Below are positions 31,566-39,943 of a DNA stretch of 64,000 bases, one piece after another (the stretch's first letter is position 1; each line of letters begins with the position of its first letter). The stretch comes from Corynebacterium breve (GTDB lineage Bacteria > Actinomycetota > Actinomycetes > Mycobacteriales > Mycobacteriaceae): assembly GCF_030252165.1 (NCBI RefSeq), contig NZ_CP126969.1, positions 1,054,001 through 1,118,000 on the forward strand, read 5' to 3'. A model generated the notes under the pieces. It saw only the letters and a list, made by a program, of their open reading frames with translations, made no database searches and had not been told where the DNA came from. The translations under genes were made by a program, and so were the position numbers.

Positions 31566-31590
31566 ACAGGCTGGGATTATCCCAGCCTGT
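31566..31590 (-). terminator. Terminator of tRNA-Pro
   Basis: ACAGGCTGGG (31566-31575) and CCCAGCCTGT (31581-31590) form a perfect 10-bp stem with a 5-nt loop. Read leftward it is followed by TTTTTG. It lies 8 nt after the tRNA 3' end. Confidence 0.9.
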
Positions 31591-31598
31591 AAAGATTG

Positions 31599-31672
31599 TC
31601 GGACTGACAGGATTTGAACCTGCGACCCCCACACCCCCAGTGTGGTGCGCTACCAAACTGCGCCACAGCCCG
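31599..31672 (-). tRNA. tRNA-Pro (anticodon GGG)
   Basis: A 74-nt cloverleaf on the minus strand. The acceptor stem CGGGCTG pairs with CAGTCCG (one G-U), the D arm contains GCGCAGTTTGGTAGCGC, the anticodon stem CCACA/TGTGG encloses CTGGGGG with anticodon GGG, and the T arm has the GGTTCAAATCC loop. The discriminator base is A; CCA is not encoded. It reads CCC and CCU proline codons. Confidence 0.96.
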
Positions 31673-31754
31673 TCCGCTGCGCTATGCAACTCCAGATAGG
31701 TTACAACACTGTGATCCGCGTTTGCCAATTGCCTTCGGCCAGTAGAGTAGAAGC

Positions 31755-32120
31755 CTAGGAAACATCCCCGTCGCTATAAACCCAGGTACGGTCATCAAGG
31801 CGCCGAAAAGTCGAGCGTTCGCGTTGGGAGCCTCCTCTATAGAAGGCCTCAAATTCGACTACACCGGTGTCGTCGAAAAGCCCGCCCTTGGCTTTATCGA
31901 TGATGTTGAGCCGGAGAAACTCCACGGGGGAATCGCTAAGGTCTAGGTGCTCGGGGCGCGTTGCCGGATCCCACGTGCGCAAAAGATAGTCTTCGTCTTT
32001 TGTGACAAAAGCGCTAAACCGCGAGCGCATGAGTGCCTCCGCGGTCGGCGCATTGGCACCTCGGTGGTACTTCTCGCAACACTCGTTGAACGTGAGGCCG
32101 GTTCCACACGGGCAGATCAT
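31755..32120 (-). CDS. YchJ family (UPF0225) SEC-C-type protein
   Basis: A 121-residue protein opening with the metal-binding CPCGTGLTFNECCEKYH (a SEC-C/YchJ motif with Cys3, Cys5, Cys14 and Cys15), followed by ALMRSRFSAFVTKDEDYLLRTWDP and a compact NTF2-like fold ending in FRRLDDRTWVYSDGD. No biochemical role is established. Its ATG overlaps the upstream hydrolase stop by 4 nt (ATGA), so the two are coupled. Confidence 0.92.
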   Translation of the reverse strand: MICPCGTGLTFNECCEKYHRGANAPTAEALMRSRFSAFVTKDEDYLLRTWDPATRPEHLDLSDSPVEFLRLNIIDKAKGGLFDDTGVVEFEAFYRGGSQRERSTFRRLDDRTWVYSDGDVS

Positions 32121-33277
32121 CGCAGGACCGTCACAACCTTGTGTTTGCGCAGGATCTCATCAGCCTCTGAGGTTTTAACAGCCTCAATCAGCGAGTTGCG
32201 CTGCGCCTCAGTGAGATCACCAATCAGGGAGATTTTGCGTTCAAAGGTAGCCCCCGTGATGTGGGTGACTTCGACGCGGACGTCATCAAGCTTCATGCCC
32301 TTTGCTGCTTCGCGAATAGACTGAGACGTGGATGCGGCGATTGAACCCATAAAAAGTCCCTTCGCGGTTACACCTTGACCCTTGCCCCCGGCGTTTTTCG
32401 GGCGATCGGTGGTAATTGCACGCCCAGAGGTGCGCACGACATCGCCGTAGCGAGTTCCACGGGCGGTGAAGGAGATGGCGTGGTCGTCGTGAGTTTCTTC
32501 TGGCTCGAATTCAGGTTTGATGTAGTGCTGGACCCACGCGCCAATCATGTCTGCTGCTCGTTGCGCGGCCCCCTGGCGCGTGACTAGGTGATCGGCTTTG
32601 TCTAAGCTCAAGAGGCTTTTCGGGTAGCGGGTCAACTGGAAAATAGTTTGCGCGTTTTCAATGCCCACGGTCTGATCGATGGGGGAGTGAAGCAAAAGCA
32701 GCGCTTTGCGCAGTTTTGGCAGGTAGGTCTCCGGGTTGGTTACCGCGAGGTCTTCGAGGAAGTCGCGGGAAATGACAAGGTCCTTTCCGCCAAGTGTCAC
32801 GGTGACTGCGCCGTTTTCATCTGCCTCACTGATTTTGTCTGCGTAGTGCAGAACTGAGTGCGCCGGATCGAATGGTGCGCCAACGGTGGCCACCGCTTTT
32901 ACCGTTGGGAGGTTCTTCTCCGCGGCCGCACGCAACACCGCGGCACCGCCAAGGGAGTGTCCGATCAATAACTGAGGAGCCTTGTAGTTCTGAGTTAGCC
33001 ATTGGACTGCTGCCTCGACGTCGTCGACGTTTTGTGAGAATGAGGTGTCCGCAAATTCGCCCCCGGACTGTCCGAGGCCGGGGAAGTCGAATCGCAGTGT
33101 TGCAATGCCGTGTTCGGTAAGGCGCTTCGAAATGCGCGATGCGCCAGGAGTGTGGCGGGACCCAGCGAAGCAGTGGGCGAACACCGCATAAGCGGTAGCC
33201 GGTGCATCGGGTTGATCAATCGTGGCTGCCAATTCCACGCCAGTGGATGATGGAAATTTGACGTTAACTGACTGCAT
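32117..33277 (-). CDS. Alpha/beta hydrolase-OsmC fusion without OsmC cysteines
   Basis: A 386-residue fusion. Residues 1-250 are a serine hydrolase: HCFAGSRHTPGASR oxyanion region, FDFPGLGQSGGEF, nucleophile in IGHSLGGAA and a His in DKADHLVT. Residues 260-386 are OsmC-like: GKGQGVTAKGLFMGSIAAST, then a DDVRVEV-TH strand. OsmC proteins reduce peroxides with two Cys, one in an AC-T/S helix start and one in a C-P-V-H segment near the end. Here these positions are Ser316 (AAST) and about Ser370 (KTSEAD); the only Cys of the whole protein is Cys36 in the hydrolase. The fusion itself is widespread; the loss of both Cys is notable. GGAGGTC precedes the start. Confidence 0.9.
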   Translation of the reverse strand: MQSVNVKFPSSTGVELAATIDQPDAPATAYAVFAHCFAGSRHTPGASRISKRLTEHGIATLRFDFPGLGQSGGEFADTSFSQNVDDVEAAVQWLTQNYKAPQLLIGHSLGGAAVLRAAAEKNLPTVKAVATVGAPFDPAHSVLHYADKISEADENGAVTVTLGGKDLVISRDFLEDLAVTNPETYLPKLRKALLLLHSPIDQTVGIENAQTIFQLTRYPKSLLSLDKADHLVTRQGAAQRAADMIGAWVQHYIKPEFEPEETHDDHAISFTARGTRYGDVVRTSGRAITTDRPKNAGGKGQGVTAKGLFMGSIAASTSQSIREAAKGMKLDDVRVEVTHITGATFERKISLIGDLTEAQRNSLIEAVKTSEADEILRKHKVVTVLR

Positions 33278-33337
33278 CGCGCTGGACCTCCGATGAACGA
33301 CGAACGGGCTTCACTCCACAATAGGCGAGGTGTGAAT

Positions 33338-33362
33338 TTGACGTAAACGCAACTGACGTAAA
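33338..33362 (+). promoter_or_regulatory. Direct repeat TGACGTAAA upstream of secA2
   Basis: TTGACGTAAA (33338-33347) and CTGACGTAAA (33353-33362) are 15 bp apart in the 129-base region between the divergent hydrolase and secA2. A third near-copy, TTGACGTTAA, lies at 33258-33267 in the first codons of the hydrolase. Spacing is not a helical turn multiple, so cooperative binding is uncertain; one copy may simply be a -35 element. Confidence 0.35.
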
Positions 33363-33406
33363 GTCGGTAGGAAACACTACGGACGTGAAGGAAGGACTTC
33401 GGTCAC

Positions 33407-35698
33407 ATGGGAGCATTCGATTGGTTCTGGAAAGCCATGGGCGCCACCAGCGAGCGCAACACCAAAAAGTCCAAAGGCATTGTCGACGCCGCTCATGCCC
33501 AGCTCGAATCGCTCGAAGAGTTAGAAAACCACGAGCTCTCCACGCGAGCCCGAGCGCTTGTCAAAGATGGCGAGATCACCGATAAGGCCGAGTTCCTAGC
33601 GCTATTGAGCATCGCTTCGTCCCGCACACTCGGAATGACCCCTTTCAACGTGCAGAATCAAGCCGTGCTGCGGTTGCTTGAAGGCGATGTGATCCAGATG
33701 GCCACGGGCGAGGGTAAAACTCTTGTCGGCGCTATGGCTGCCACCGGATTTGCTTTGACCGGTAAGCGCGTCCACCTGATCACCGTGAATAATTATCTCG
33801 CCGAGCGTGACGCAGAGTGGATGCGCCCACTCGTCGAATTTTTCGGCCTCAGCGTTGCCCCCGTCACCGAGAAATCTACTCGCGACCAACGCGTCGTCGC
33901 CTACCAAAGCGACGTAATCTACGCCCCTGTGACAGAAATTGGTTTCGACCATCTGCGAGACAACCAGATTACGAACCGCTCGCAAACAGTTCAGGTGCCA
34001 GCAGATGTCGCTATCGTTGACGAAGCCGACAGCGTGCTTGTCGACGAAGCTCTCGTCCCACTCGTGCTTGCAGGTTCCGAATCCGCGGTGCAGTCCACCG
34101 GCATGATTACCGATGTGGTGGCACATCTGGAAGAAACCGAGCACTACACAATCGACGCGGAGGGTCGCAACGTCTTTCTAACAGACGAGGGCGCACGGAT
34201 CGTCGAAAAGCGACTTCGCATTGATTCGTTGTATTCGGATGAGCACATTGGTTCGACATTGGTGCGAGTGAATCTGGCGCTGCACGCAAAGGCATTGTTG
34301 CTGCGGGATGTGCATTACATTGTTTCGGACGGCAAGGTTGCTTTGGTGGACGGCTCTCGCGGCCGCGTAGCTGAGCTGCAGCGTTGGCCAGATGGTTTGC
34401 AAGCGGCGGTAGAGGCGAAGGAGGGACTCGAAGTCTCCGAGGGCGGACGCATCCTTGATTCCATTACTCTTCAGGCATTAATGCGCCGCTACCCAATGGT
34501 GTGTGGCATGACGGGCACCGCAGTTGAAGCAACGGACCAGCTGCGCCAGTTCTACGACCTTCATGTGTCGGTCATCGATCGTGCTAAAGAGCTCAAGCGG
34601 TTCGACGAGGCGGACCGGATCTACGCAACGATGGAGGATAAGAACCACGCCATAGTGGAGGAGATCGCGCACATTCATGAAACTGGACAGCCTGTACTCG
34701 TTGGCACGCACGATGTTGCTGAGTCTGAAGCGCTAGCCGAGGTACTGGAAGAACGTGGCATCAACGTTAACGTGCTCAACGCCAAGAATGACGCCGAAGA
34801 GGCGCGCATTATCGCCGAAGCAGGTGACCTTGGACGCGTGACGGTTTCTACGCAGATGGCTGGTCGAGGAACGGATATCCGTTTAGGTGGTGCGGACGAG
34901 GCTGACCATGACCAGGTCGCGGAGCTTGGAGGTCTGGCCGTAATTGGCACCGCCCGCCACCGCACCTCACGTCTGGACAATCAGCTCCGGGGACGAGCAG
35001 GCCGTCAGGGCGACCCTGGGTTGAGCCTGTTCTTCGTTTCTCTTGACGATGACATCGTCACAAGTGGTGGCGCAGACACTGAACTCACCGTCAATCCCGA
35101 CGCGACGGGTCGCGTGGATTCAAAGCGCGTCAAGGATTTCGTGGAGCACTGCCAGCGCGTTACCGAGGGGCAGCTGCTTGAGATCCACTCGCAAACCTGG
35201 AAATACAATCAGCTTCTTGCCGATCAGCGAGATATTCTCGACCAGCGACGAGCACGTCTTCTTGATTCTGACCAAGCTCTCCAAGAGCTGTCGCAGCGCG
35301 CACCAGAGCGCACCGCCGCGCTAGAAGGGCTTGACGACGACGTCCTGACCCAAGCAGCACGAGACATAATGCTCTTCCATTTGGATGCGGAGTGGTCGGA
35401 ACACCTCGCGATGATGGACGATGTTCGTGAATCTATTCACCTGCGAGCCATCGCCCGAGAAACACCGATTGACGAGTTTCACCGCATCGCGGTCCGCGAG
35501 TTCAAAGATCTCGCACAGCGCGCAGTGGACCAGGCTGTAGAGACTTATCAGCGGGTAGAAATCGATTCCCAAGGTGCCCATTTGGAAGATGCCGGCTGGA
35601 AGCGTCCAAGCGCTACGTGGACCTACATGGTTTCAGATAACCCGCTGGCAGGAGGCGGAAACTCAGTCGTTTCGGGAATCGCCAATATGTTCAGGTGA
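33407..35698 (+). CDS. secA2: Accessory Sec translocase ATPase SecA2
   Basis: A 763-residue DEAD-type motor ATPase that exports a subset of proteins in mycobacteria and corynebacteria. Walker A is MATGEGKTLVGAM near residue 105, followed by TVNNYLAERDAEWM, Walker B in VAIVDEADSVLVDE, the TGTA block in VCGMTGTAVEAT, and STQMAGRGTDIRLGG with the arginine fingers. The length and the absence of the Cys-rich zinc domain found at the C-terminus of SecA1 fit SecA2. AAGGAAGGAC lies about 10 nt upstream of the ATG. It precedes odhI and ftsR as in C. glutamicum. Confidence 0.94.
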   Translation: MGAFDWFWKAMGATSERNTKKSKGIVDAAHAQLESLEELENHELSTRARALVKDGEITDKAEFLALLSIASSRTLGMTPFNVQNQAVLRLLEGDVIQMATGEGKTLVGAMAATGFALTGKRVHLITVNNYLAERDAEWMRPLVEFFGLSVAPVTEKSTRDQRVVAYQSDVIYAPVTEIGFDHLRDNQITNRSQTVQVPADVAIVDEADSVLVDEALVPLVLAGSESAVQSTGMITDVVAHLEETEHYTIDAEGRNVFLTDEGARIVEKRLRIDSLYSDEHIGSTLVRVNLALHAKALLLRDVHYIVSDGKVALVDGSRGRVAELQRWPDGLQAAVEAKEGLEVSEGGRILDSITLQALMRRYPMVCGMTGTAVEATDQLRQFYDLHVSVIDRAKELKRFDEADRIYATMEDKNHAIVEEIAHIHETGQPVLVGTHDVAESEALAEVLEERGINVNVLNAKNDAEEARIIAEAGDLGRVTVSTQMAGRGTDIRLGGADEADHDQVAELGGLAVIGTARHRTSRLDNQLRGRAGRQGDPGLSLFFVSLDDDIVTSGGADTELTVNPDATGRVDSKRVKDFVEHCQRVTEGQLLEIHSQTWKYNQLLADQRDILDQRRARLLDSDQALQELSQRAPERTAALEGLDDDVLTQAARDIMLFHLDAEWSEHLAMMDDVRESIHLRAIARETPIDEFHRIAVREFKDLAQRAVDQAVETYQRVEIDSQGAHLEDAGWKRPSATWTYMVSDNPLAGGGNSVVSGIANMFR

Positions 35699-35803
35699 TT
35701 TACCCCCACTAGATGTTGAATTGTGTTGCTTCAGGCACGAGGGCATCGAATATCGCTATGATTGGTGTAAGCGTTAGTCCACAGATAATCGTCAGGAGTA
35801 GAA

Positions 35804-36232
35804 ATGAGCGAGAACACCGGAACTCCGGAAGCACAGGTAGAAACCACATCGGTTTTTCGTGCCGACTTGCTGAAGGAAATGGAGAACGGTGCAAGTTCCG
35901 CCTCCACCACCCAAGGTGTTGAAAACCTGCCTGAGGGCGCAGCACTTGTCGTCGTAAAGCGTGGTCCCAATGCTGGTGCCCGCTTCCTTCTAGACCAGGA
36001 CACGACCACGGCAGGCCGCCACCCAGAAGCTGACATCTTCTTGGATGATGTCACTGTGTCTCGTCGTCACGCAGAGTTCCGTCGCAATGAGGGCGAATTT
36101 GAAGTAGTCGATGTGGGCTCCCTGAACGGCACCTACGTGAACCGTGAGCCACGTAATTCCCAGACTCTGTCTTCTGGCGACGAGATCCAGATCGGCAAGT
36201 TCCGCTTGGTTTTCATCACTGGTGAGCAGTAG
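35804..36232 (+). CDS. odhI: FHA-domain regulator OdhI (GarA)
   Basis: A 142-residue forkhead-associated protein. The N-terminus carries the PknG/PknB phosphorylation site with Thr14 and Thr15 in VETTSVFRADLL; the FHA domain spans about 50-140 with AGRHPEADIFLDDVTVSRRH and SLNGTYVN. In C. glutamicum unphosphorylated OdhI binds and inhibits the E1o subunit of 2-oxoglutarate dehydrogenase, setting glutamate output. CAGGAG lies 7 nt before the ATG. Confidence 0.96.
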   Translation: MSENTGTPEAQVETTSVFRADLLKEMENGASSASTTQGVENLPEGAALVVVKRGPNAGARFLLDQDTTTAGRHPEADIFLDDVTVSRRHAEFRRNEGEFEVVDVGSLNGTYVNREPRNSQTLSSGDEIQIGKFRLVFITGEQ

Positions 36233-36250
36233 ATTCTAAAGAGACAATTG

Positions 36251-36284
36251 TGCAGCGACCACCCAAGTTCGGGTGGCTGCTGCA
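36251..36284 (+). terminator. Hairpin downstream of odhI
   Basis: TGCAGCGACCACCC (36251-36264) and GGGTGGCTGCTGCA (36271-36284) pair at 12 of 14 positions around a 6-nt loop, 18 nt after the odhI stop. Flanking GATTCTA (36232) and TAGAATC (36292) extend the dyad. A T-run is lacking, so efficiency is unsure. Confidence 0.55.
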
Positions 36285-36381
36285 TTATGTCTAGAATCAA
36301 GATTTCCATGGTTGATTCTGCAATAAGTATTCCGTGATCCCTGTCCAACCGTTTGAGAAGTAGTAGAGCTAGAGACATCCC

Positions 36382-37116
36382 GTGAGCGCAATTCGCAAGA
36401 TCCAGCAGCGCCAGTCGGCACCCCGGACTGGTAAGAAGACCATGTCTATTGGTGTCGTCATCGAACGACTGCGGGGCGAATTTCCCGACGTTACCGTTTC
36501 TAAGATCCGCTTCCTCGAATCCGAAGGTTTGATCACGCCTCAGCGTACGGACTCTGGCTATCGTCGTTTTACTGAAGATGATGTCGATCGGTTGCGCTAT
36601 ATTCTGGTTACCCAGCGCGATAACTACCTGCCGCTGAAAGTCATCCGCGAACAACTTGAAGCGATGGACTCCGGGCAAGTTACTGCTGTGCTCAGTGCGG
36701 CAGATGCCGAGCCGATTATTTCGGCAGACAACTTTCGTGCGCCTGCTCCTACGCGTCTAACCGATGTCGATGTTGCCGACCAGGCAAACACTGACTTGGG
36801 CACAGTCGCTGAGCTCACCAAGGTCGGTGTCATCTCACCAGATGGCTCTGGGCTGTACAACCCAGACGACGTTCGCATCGTGACTACCGCTTTGGCACTT
36901 CAAGAATTCGGATTTGATCTGCGCCACTTGAAGTCATTGCGCACAATGGCATCTCGCCAGGCGGACTTGATCGCGCAAGTAGCTAGCCCAATCGCGAAGT
37001 CACATAAAGCTACCGCGAAGCAACAGGCTGAGGAGCTTGGCCAGCAGTTGACCGCGCTCGTCGTCTCACTGCACGCCTCCCTGGTTAAGAAAGAACTGCG
37101 CGACCAGCTGGACTAA
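36382..37116 (+). CDS. ftsR: MerR-type cell-division regulator FtsR
   Basis: A 244-residue MerR-like transcription factor. The winged helix-turn-helix lies about 22-95 (SIGVVIERLRGEFPDVTVSK, LITPQRTDSGYRRFTEDDV), then a second helical region with YNPDDVRIVTTALALQEFGF and a C-terminal coiled coil. The position after odhI matches C. glutamicum cg1631, named FtsR, an activator of ftsZ. There are no Cys for metal sensing. GTG at 36382 follows AGAGAC; the true start may be slightly further on. Confidence 0.88.
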   Translation: MSAIRKIQQRQSAPRTGKKTMSIGVVIERLRGEFPDVTVSKIRFLESEGLITPQRTDSGYRRFTEDDVDRLRYILVTQRDNYLPLKVIREQLEAMDSGQVTAVLSAADAEPIISADNFRAPAPTRLTDVDVADQANTDLGTVAELTKVGVISPDGSGLYNPDDVRIVTTALALQEFGFDLRHLKSLRTMASRQADLIAQVASPIAKSHKATAKQQAEELGQQLTALVVSLHASLVKKELRDQLD

Positions 37117-37153
37117 GACGGGGCCATTGTGCCTCCGAGTAGACTAGGTCACT

Positions 37154-37771
37154 ATGACTACAGTCCCATTGGCATACTACGGTGTTCACACTCTCGGCCC
37201 AGAAAACTTTCTTTGCGCATTGCTGCGTTGGGAAGAACGGGGTCGGATTATCCCAGTTTGGTTGCCGCCAGTGGAGGGCTCTCGTTTAGCAGTCGCGGAT
37301 GCCGAGTGGGATCCGGATCGCCCCGACAGTCATGATCTCTTGACGGAAATCATTGAACGATCCACTTCTGGAGTGAAATCAATCGAGATCTCCAGCTACT
37401 ACAACGGTACTTTCGTTGCCACCGTTGAACTCGAAGATGGGGAAGAGTACGACGCTCGGCTTTCCGACGCACTGATTCTAGCCAGCAAGCTTAATCTCTT
37501 GGTGGATGCAGACGAGGCGGTGCTCAATCAAGCTTCGATGTGGATCTCAGAATCCGACGCTCATGAGTTCTTCGGCCTAGATCTCCCAGAGACCAACAAT
37601 GAAGAAGAAACATCGGCGAGCGGCGACGCAAAAGCTGATGCAGATTTTGCGTCATTGATGCGTTCGATGGGTGTCGATGCAAGTGATATCGCCATTGACC
37701 TGCAGGGCACGGATGATACAGATGTTACAGATGGTTCCAATGGGGTAGAAGATGACAAGGATGAGATTTAA
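37154..37771 (+). CDS. Bifunctional nuclease family protein (DUF151)
   Basis: A 205-residue protein. The first 130 residues form the BFN/DUF151 domain (PLAYYGVHTLGPENFLCALL, IIPVWLPPVEGSRLA, ARLSDALILASKLNLLVDAD). Distant plant members were reported as RNase/DNase; the bacterial role is unclear. About 60 acidic residues rich in Asp, Glu and Thr follow (DLQGTDDTDVTDGSN). TAGACT (37140-37145) lies 8 nt before the ATG, so a leaderless transcript is likely. It stands between the two MerR genes, as in mycobacteria. Confidence 0.88.
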   Translation: MTTVPLAYYGVHTLGPENFLCALLRWEERGRIIPVWLPPVEGSRLAVADAEWDPDRPDSHDLLTEIIERSTSGVKSIEISSYYNGTFVATVELEDGEEYDARLSDALILASKLNLLVDADEAVLNQASMWISESDAHEFFGLDLPETNNEEETSASGDAKADADFASLMRSMGVDASDIAIDLQGTDDTDVTDGSNGVEDDKDEI

Positions 37772-37893
37772 GTCTAAACTTCAACTTGAGGGTTAGAGTT
37801 CGGCGTGTTACGCGCGCTAGGGCTTGACCAAAGTCTAAGGTTGACATTTAATAGCCTTATACGCGCACTTTTAAACACCATTGGAGTAATTAC

Positions 37894-38460
37894 GTGACCA
37901 CAAACTCTTTCGATCACGACGACGCGATCGATCAACCAGTTCAGGAGTCCTTGTTCGATCTCGGCCCATCCGACGAGGTGGGCTACCGTGTCCCAATCGC
38001 CTGCCAAGTTGCCGGCATTACCTACCGCCAGCTTGACTACTGGGCTCGCACCGACTTGGTAAAGCCATCCATTCGTGGCGCAAAGGGTTCCGGCTCCCAG
38101 CGCCTCTACTCTTTTAAGGACATCCTCGTCCTGAAGATCGTTAAGCGCCTGCTAGATACCGGTATCTCGCTGCAGAACATCCGCCTTGCAGTGGACAAAT
38201 TACGTGACCGCGGCGTCAATGACATTGCCGAGATCACCCTTGTTTCCGATGGCACCACCGTCTATGAGTGCCGCAGTGCCGACGAAGTTATCGACCTCCT
38301 CGGCGGAGGCCAGGGTGTGTTCGGTATTGCTGTTCCAGGCATCATGAAGGAACTTACTGGCACGATCTCTTCCTTCCCGTCGGAACGTATCGTCCACGAA
38401 GACGAGAATGTCGTCGGTATCGACGAGCTAGCGGCACGACGTCGTCGCAAGTCCTCGTAA
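37894..38460 (+). CDS. MerR-family transcriptional regulator (Rv1828-like)
   Basis: A 188-residue MerR protein. The winged helix region reads VPIACQVAGITYRQLDYWARTDLVKPSIRG-AKGSGSQRLYSFKDI (about 30-75), a variant in which R-YD is replaced by QRLYSF. The C-terminal part VYECRSADEVIDLLGGGQGVFGIAVPGI has no metal-binding motif. It corresponds to Rv1828 and the cg1633 position. The 122-base leader (37772-37893) contains AT-rich segments with possible promoters but no clear operator. Confidence 0.9.
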   Translation: MTTNSFDHDDAIDQPVQESLFDLGPSDEVGYRVPIACQVAGITYRQLDYWARTDLVKPSIRGAKGSGSQRLYSFKDILVLKIVKRLLDTGISLQNIRLAVDKLRDRGVNDIAEITLVSDGTTVYECRSADEVIDLLGGGQGVFGIAVPGIMKELTGTISSFPSERIVHEDENVVGIDELAARRRRKSS

Positions 38461-38489
38461 TTAACTCTTGGTGTTGAAGTAGCGCAAAG

Positions 38490-38533
38490 AAAACCACCCG
38501 CTAGCCCCGATGAAGGGGAGAGCGGGTGGTTTT
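38490..38533. terminator. Bidirectional terminator between converging genes
   Basis: AAAACCACCCGCT (38490-38502) and AGCGGGTGGTTTT (38521-38533) are a perfect 13-bp inverted repeat, with an inner CCCC/GGGG pair. T-rich sequence follows on both strands. It separates the MerR gene from the converging VWA gene. Confidence 0.92.
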
Positions 38534-38556
38534 ACTTTTCCTTGTGATATTTCCTA

Positions 38557-39909
38557 CTACAGCCCGGCTGCCTGAAGTACCGACTTTTCTATATCGCCAC
38601 TTGCAGGAGCCTTGACGACGAGCGTGGCGATCTCTTCAAGCGCCGGATCAACTGGCTGGTTTCCGACAGCCACTACGGACACCTCGACATCTTTATCCAA
38701 TAGTGGTTGCATGCGTGCCTTGAATGCAGCATCGTCGCCTGCGGTATCGTCATACCCGCCTGAAATCAGAACGATCCTGTAGTCACCGTCATACTCTGCG
38801 ACGAGGTCGGCCGCTGCCTCAACAGCTTCACGCGTATGTGATTGGCCATCGTTTTGCAGAACCGCAACGCGATTAGCCACTGCGTCCTTCTCCTCTGTGA
38901 ACTGGACATTTGAGCGCCACCCCTTTGTCACACCTGGCGTCAGGGGAGAGGAGTAGTTCCACAGGGCTACCTGGTTTCCGCTGTCGATGAGGTCGTTCGC
39001 AGCCTTTCCAATGGATTGTGCAGCCGCCTGGGAATACGGCTCCATGCTGGTTGAAGTATCTAGGAGGAAAAGCGTATCCGCCTTAGCCGTAGCCTGTGGC
39101 GCAGGGGAGGATTCTGTCGGCCGGTTGCCGCGTTGTTCGCTAGCGGCGGTCCAGACCGCATCTTTGATCTCGGGCTGTGCAACCTCTCCCTCAAAACCCT
39201 CTGCAGCGAATTTGGCAAAGGCTGCACCCGCTCTAGCTTGGTCCTCATTGATACTGCCACCGGCGTTGAGTGGGAAGGCCGCATAAGTCAGCCGTGCTTC
39301 GGGAAGCTCGGTGAAAGTAGAGCCCTCGATGTTGTCCGATTCAATCCCGGCAACGTACTCGCCCTTGCCGGTGCGAAGGGCTTTCGCGGCATCTTGAGCG
39401 GTGTCGGTCAAGGTAGAAGCCACGATCGCATTAACAGAAGGATCGTTTTCGTAGGAAACGTCCGTAGCGGGGATAGACGATGGTTCGCTGATTGTGCTTT
39501 TGCCCCACAAGCCAGCGGTGACGGTGTGGACCGGCTGCGGATCGCCAGTTGCACTTGATCGTTCTGCCTTTTCAAGCTGTTTGGTGGTTACCGGGTTATT
39601 CGGACCGAGGTAGACCGCGGCCGAGGCTACATCGTCAACCAGTACTGGCTGGGCACAATAATCTCGAACGACTGGGTTTGTGTCCGACCAATCGTCGATA
39701 AGCTGCTGTGCCAGCGGTGTGTTGGCAGCTGCCACTGGCACGTTGAGCTCACCTGAGACGCATTGCGCCTCAACTGGTTGAACTGGTCCGTCATTGCGGA
39801 GGAAGAAAAACCAGACAGCCACTAGACCTAGTACTAGTAGCCCGACCAAGAATGTGACCGCGTTGGCGGCCAACTTGTAGTTGTTCTTCCCATCGCTGTG
39901 GCGACCCAT
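38557..39909 (-). CDS. Membrane-anchored substrate-binding-like and VWA-domain protein
   Basis: A 450-residue protein with a short basic start, one membrane helix (about 16-38, AVTFLVGLLVLGLVAVWFFF) and a large outside part. Residues 50-260 resemble a periplasmic binding-protein fold (LNVPVAAANTPLAQQLIDDW, VYLGPNNPVTTKQLEKA). Residues 280-450 are a von Willebrand A domain with an intact MIDAS (FLLDTSTSM, DxSxS) and ISGGYDD. Such proteins are widespread in corynebacteria; the ligand is unknown. ATG at 39909 is preceded by GGGAGG 4 nt away; a GTG 12 nt upstream is in frame. It ends a four-gene leftward run with the CNNM pair. Confidence 0.85.
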   Translation of the reverse strand: MGRHSDGKNNYKLAANAVTFLVGLLVLGLVAVWFFFLRNDGPVQPVEAQCVSGELNVPVAAANTPLAQQLIDDWSDTNPVVRDYCAQPVLVDDVASAAVYLGPNNPVTTKQLEKAERSSATGDPQPVHTVTAGLWGKSTISEPSSIPATDVSYENDPSVNAIVASTLTDTAQDAAKALRTGKGEYVAGIESDNIEGSTFTELPEARLTYAAFPLNAGGSINEDQARAGAAFAKFAAEGFEGEVAQPEIKDAVWTAASEQRGNRPTESSPAPQATAKADTLFLLDTSTSMEPYSQAAAQSIGKAANDLIDSGNQVALWNYSSPLTPGVTKGWRSNVQFTEEKDAVANRVAVLQNDGQSHTREAVEAAADLVAEYDGDYRIVLISGGYDDTAGDDAAFKARMQPLLDKDVEVSVVAVGNQPVDPALEEIATLVVKAPASGDIEKSVLQAAGL

Positions 39910-39943
39910 GCTGCCTCCCACTAAAGTGTGATAGATCCTTGAC

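Noticed and set aside
31431..31728. Short leftward open frames around the tRNA
   Set aside because: They run through the tRNA-Pro gene and its terminator and show no protein features.
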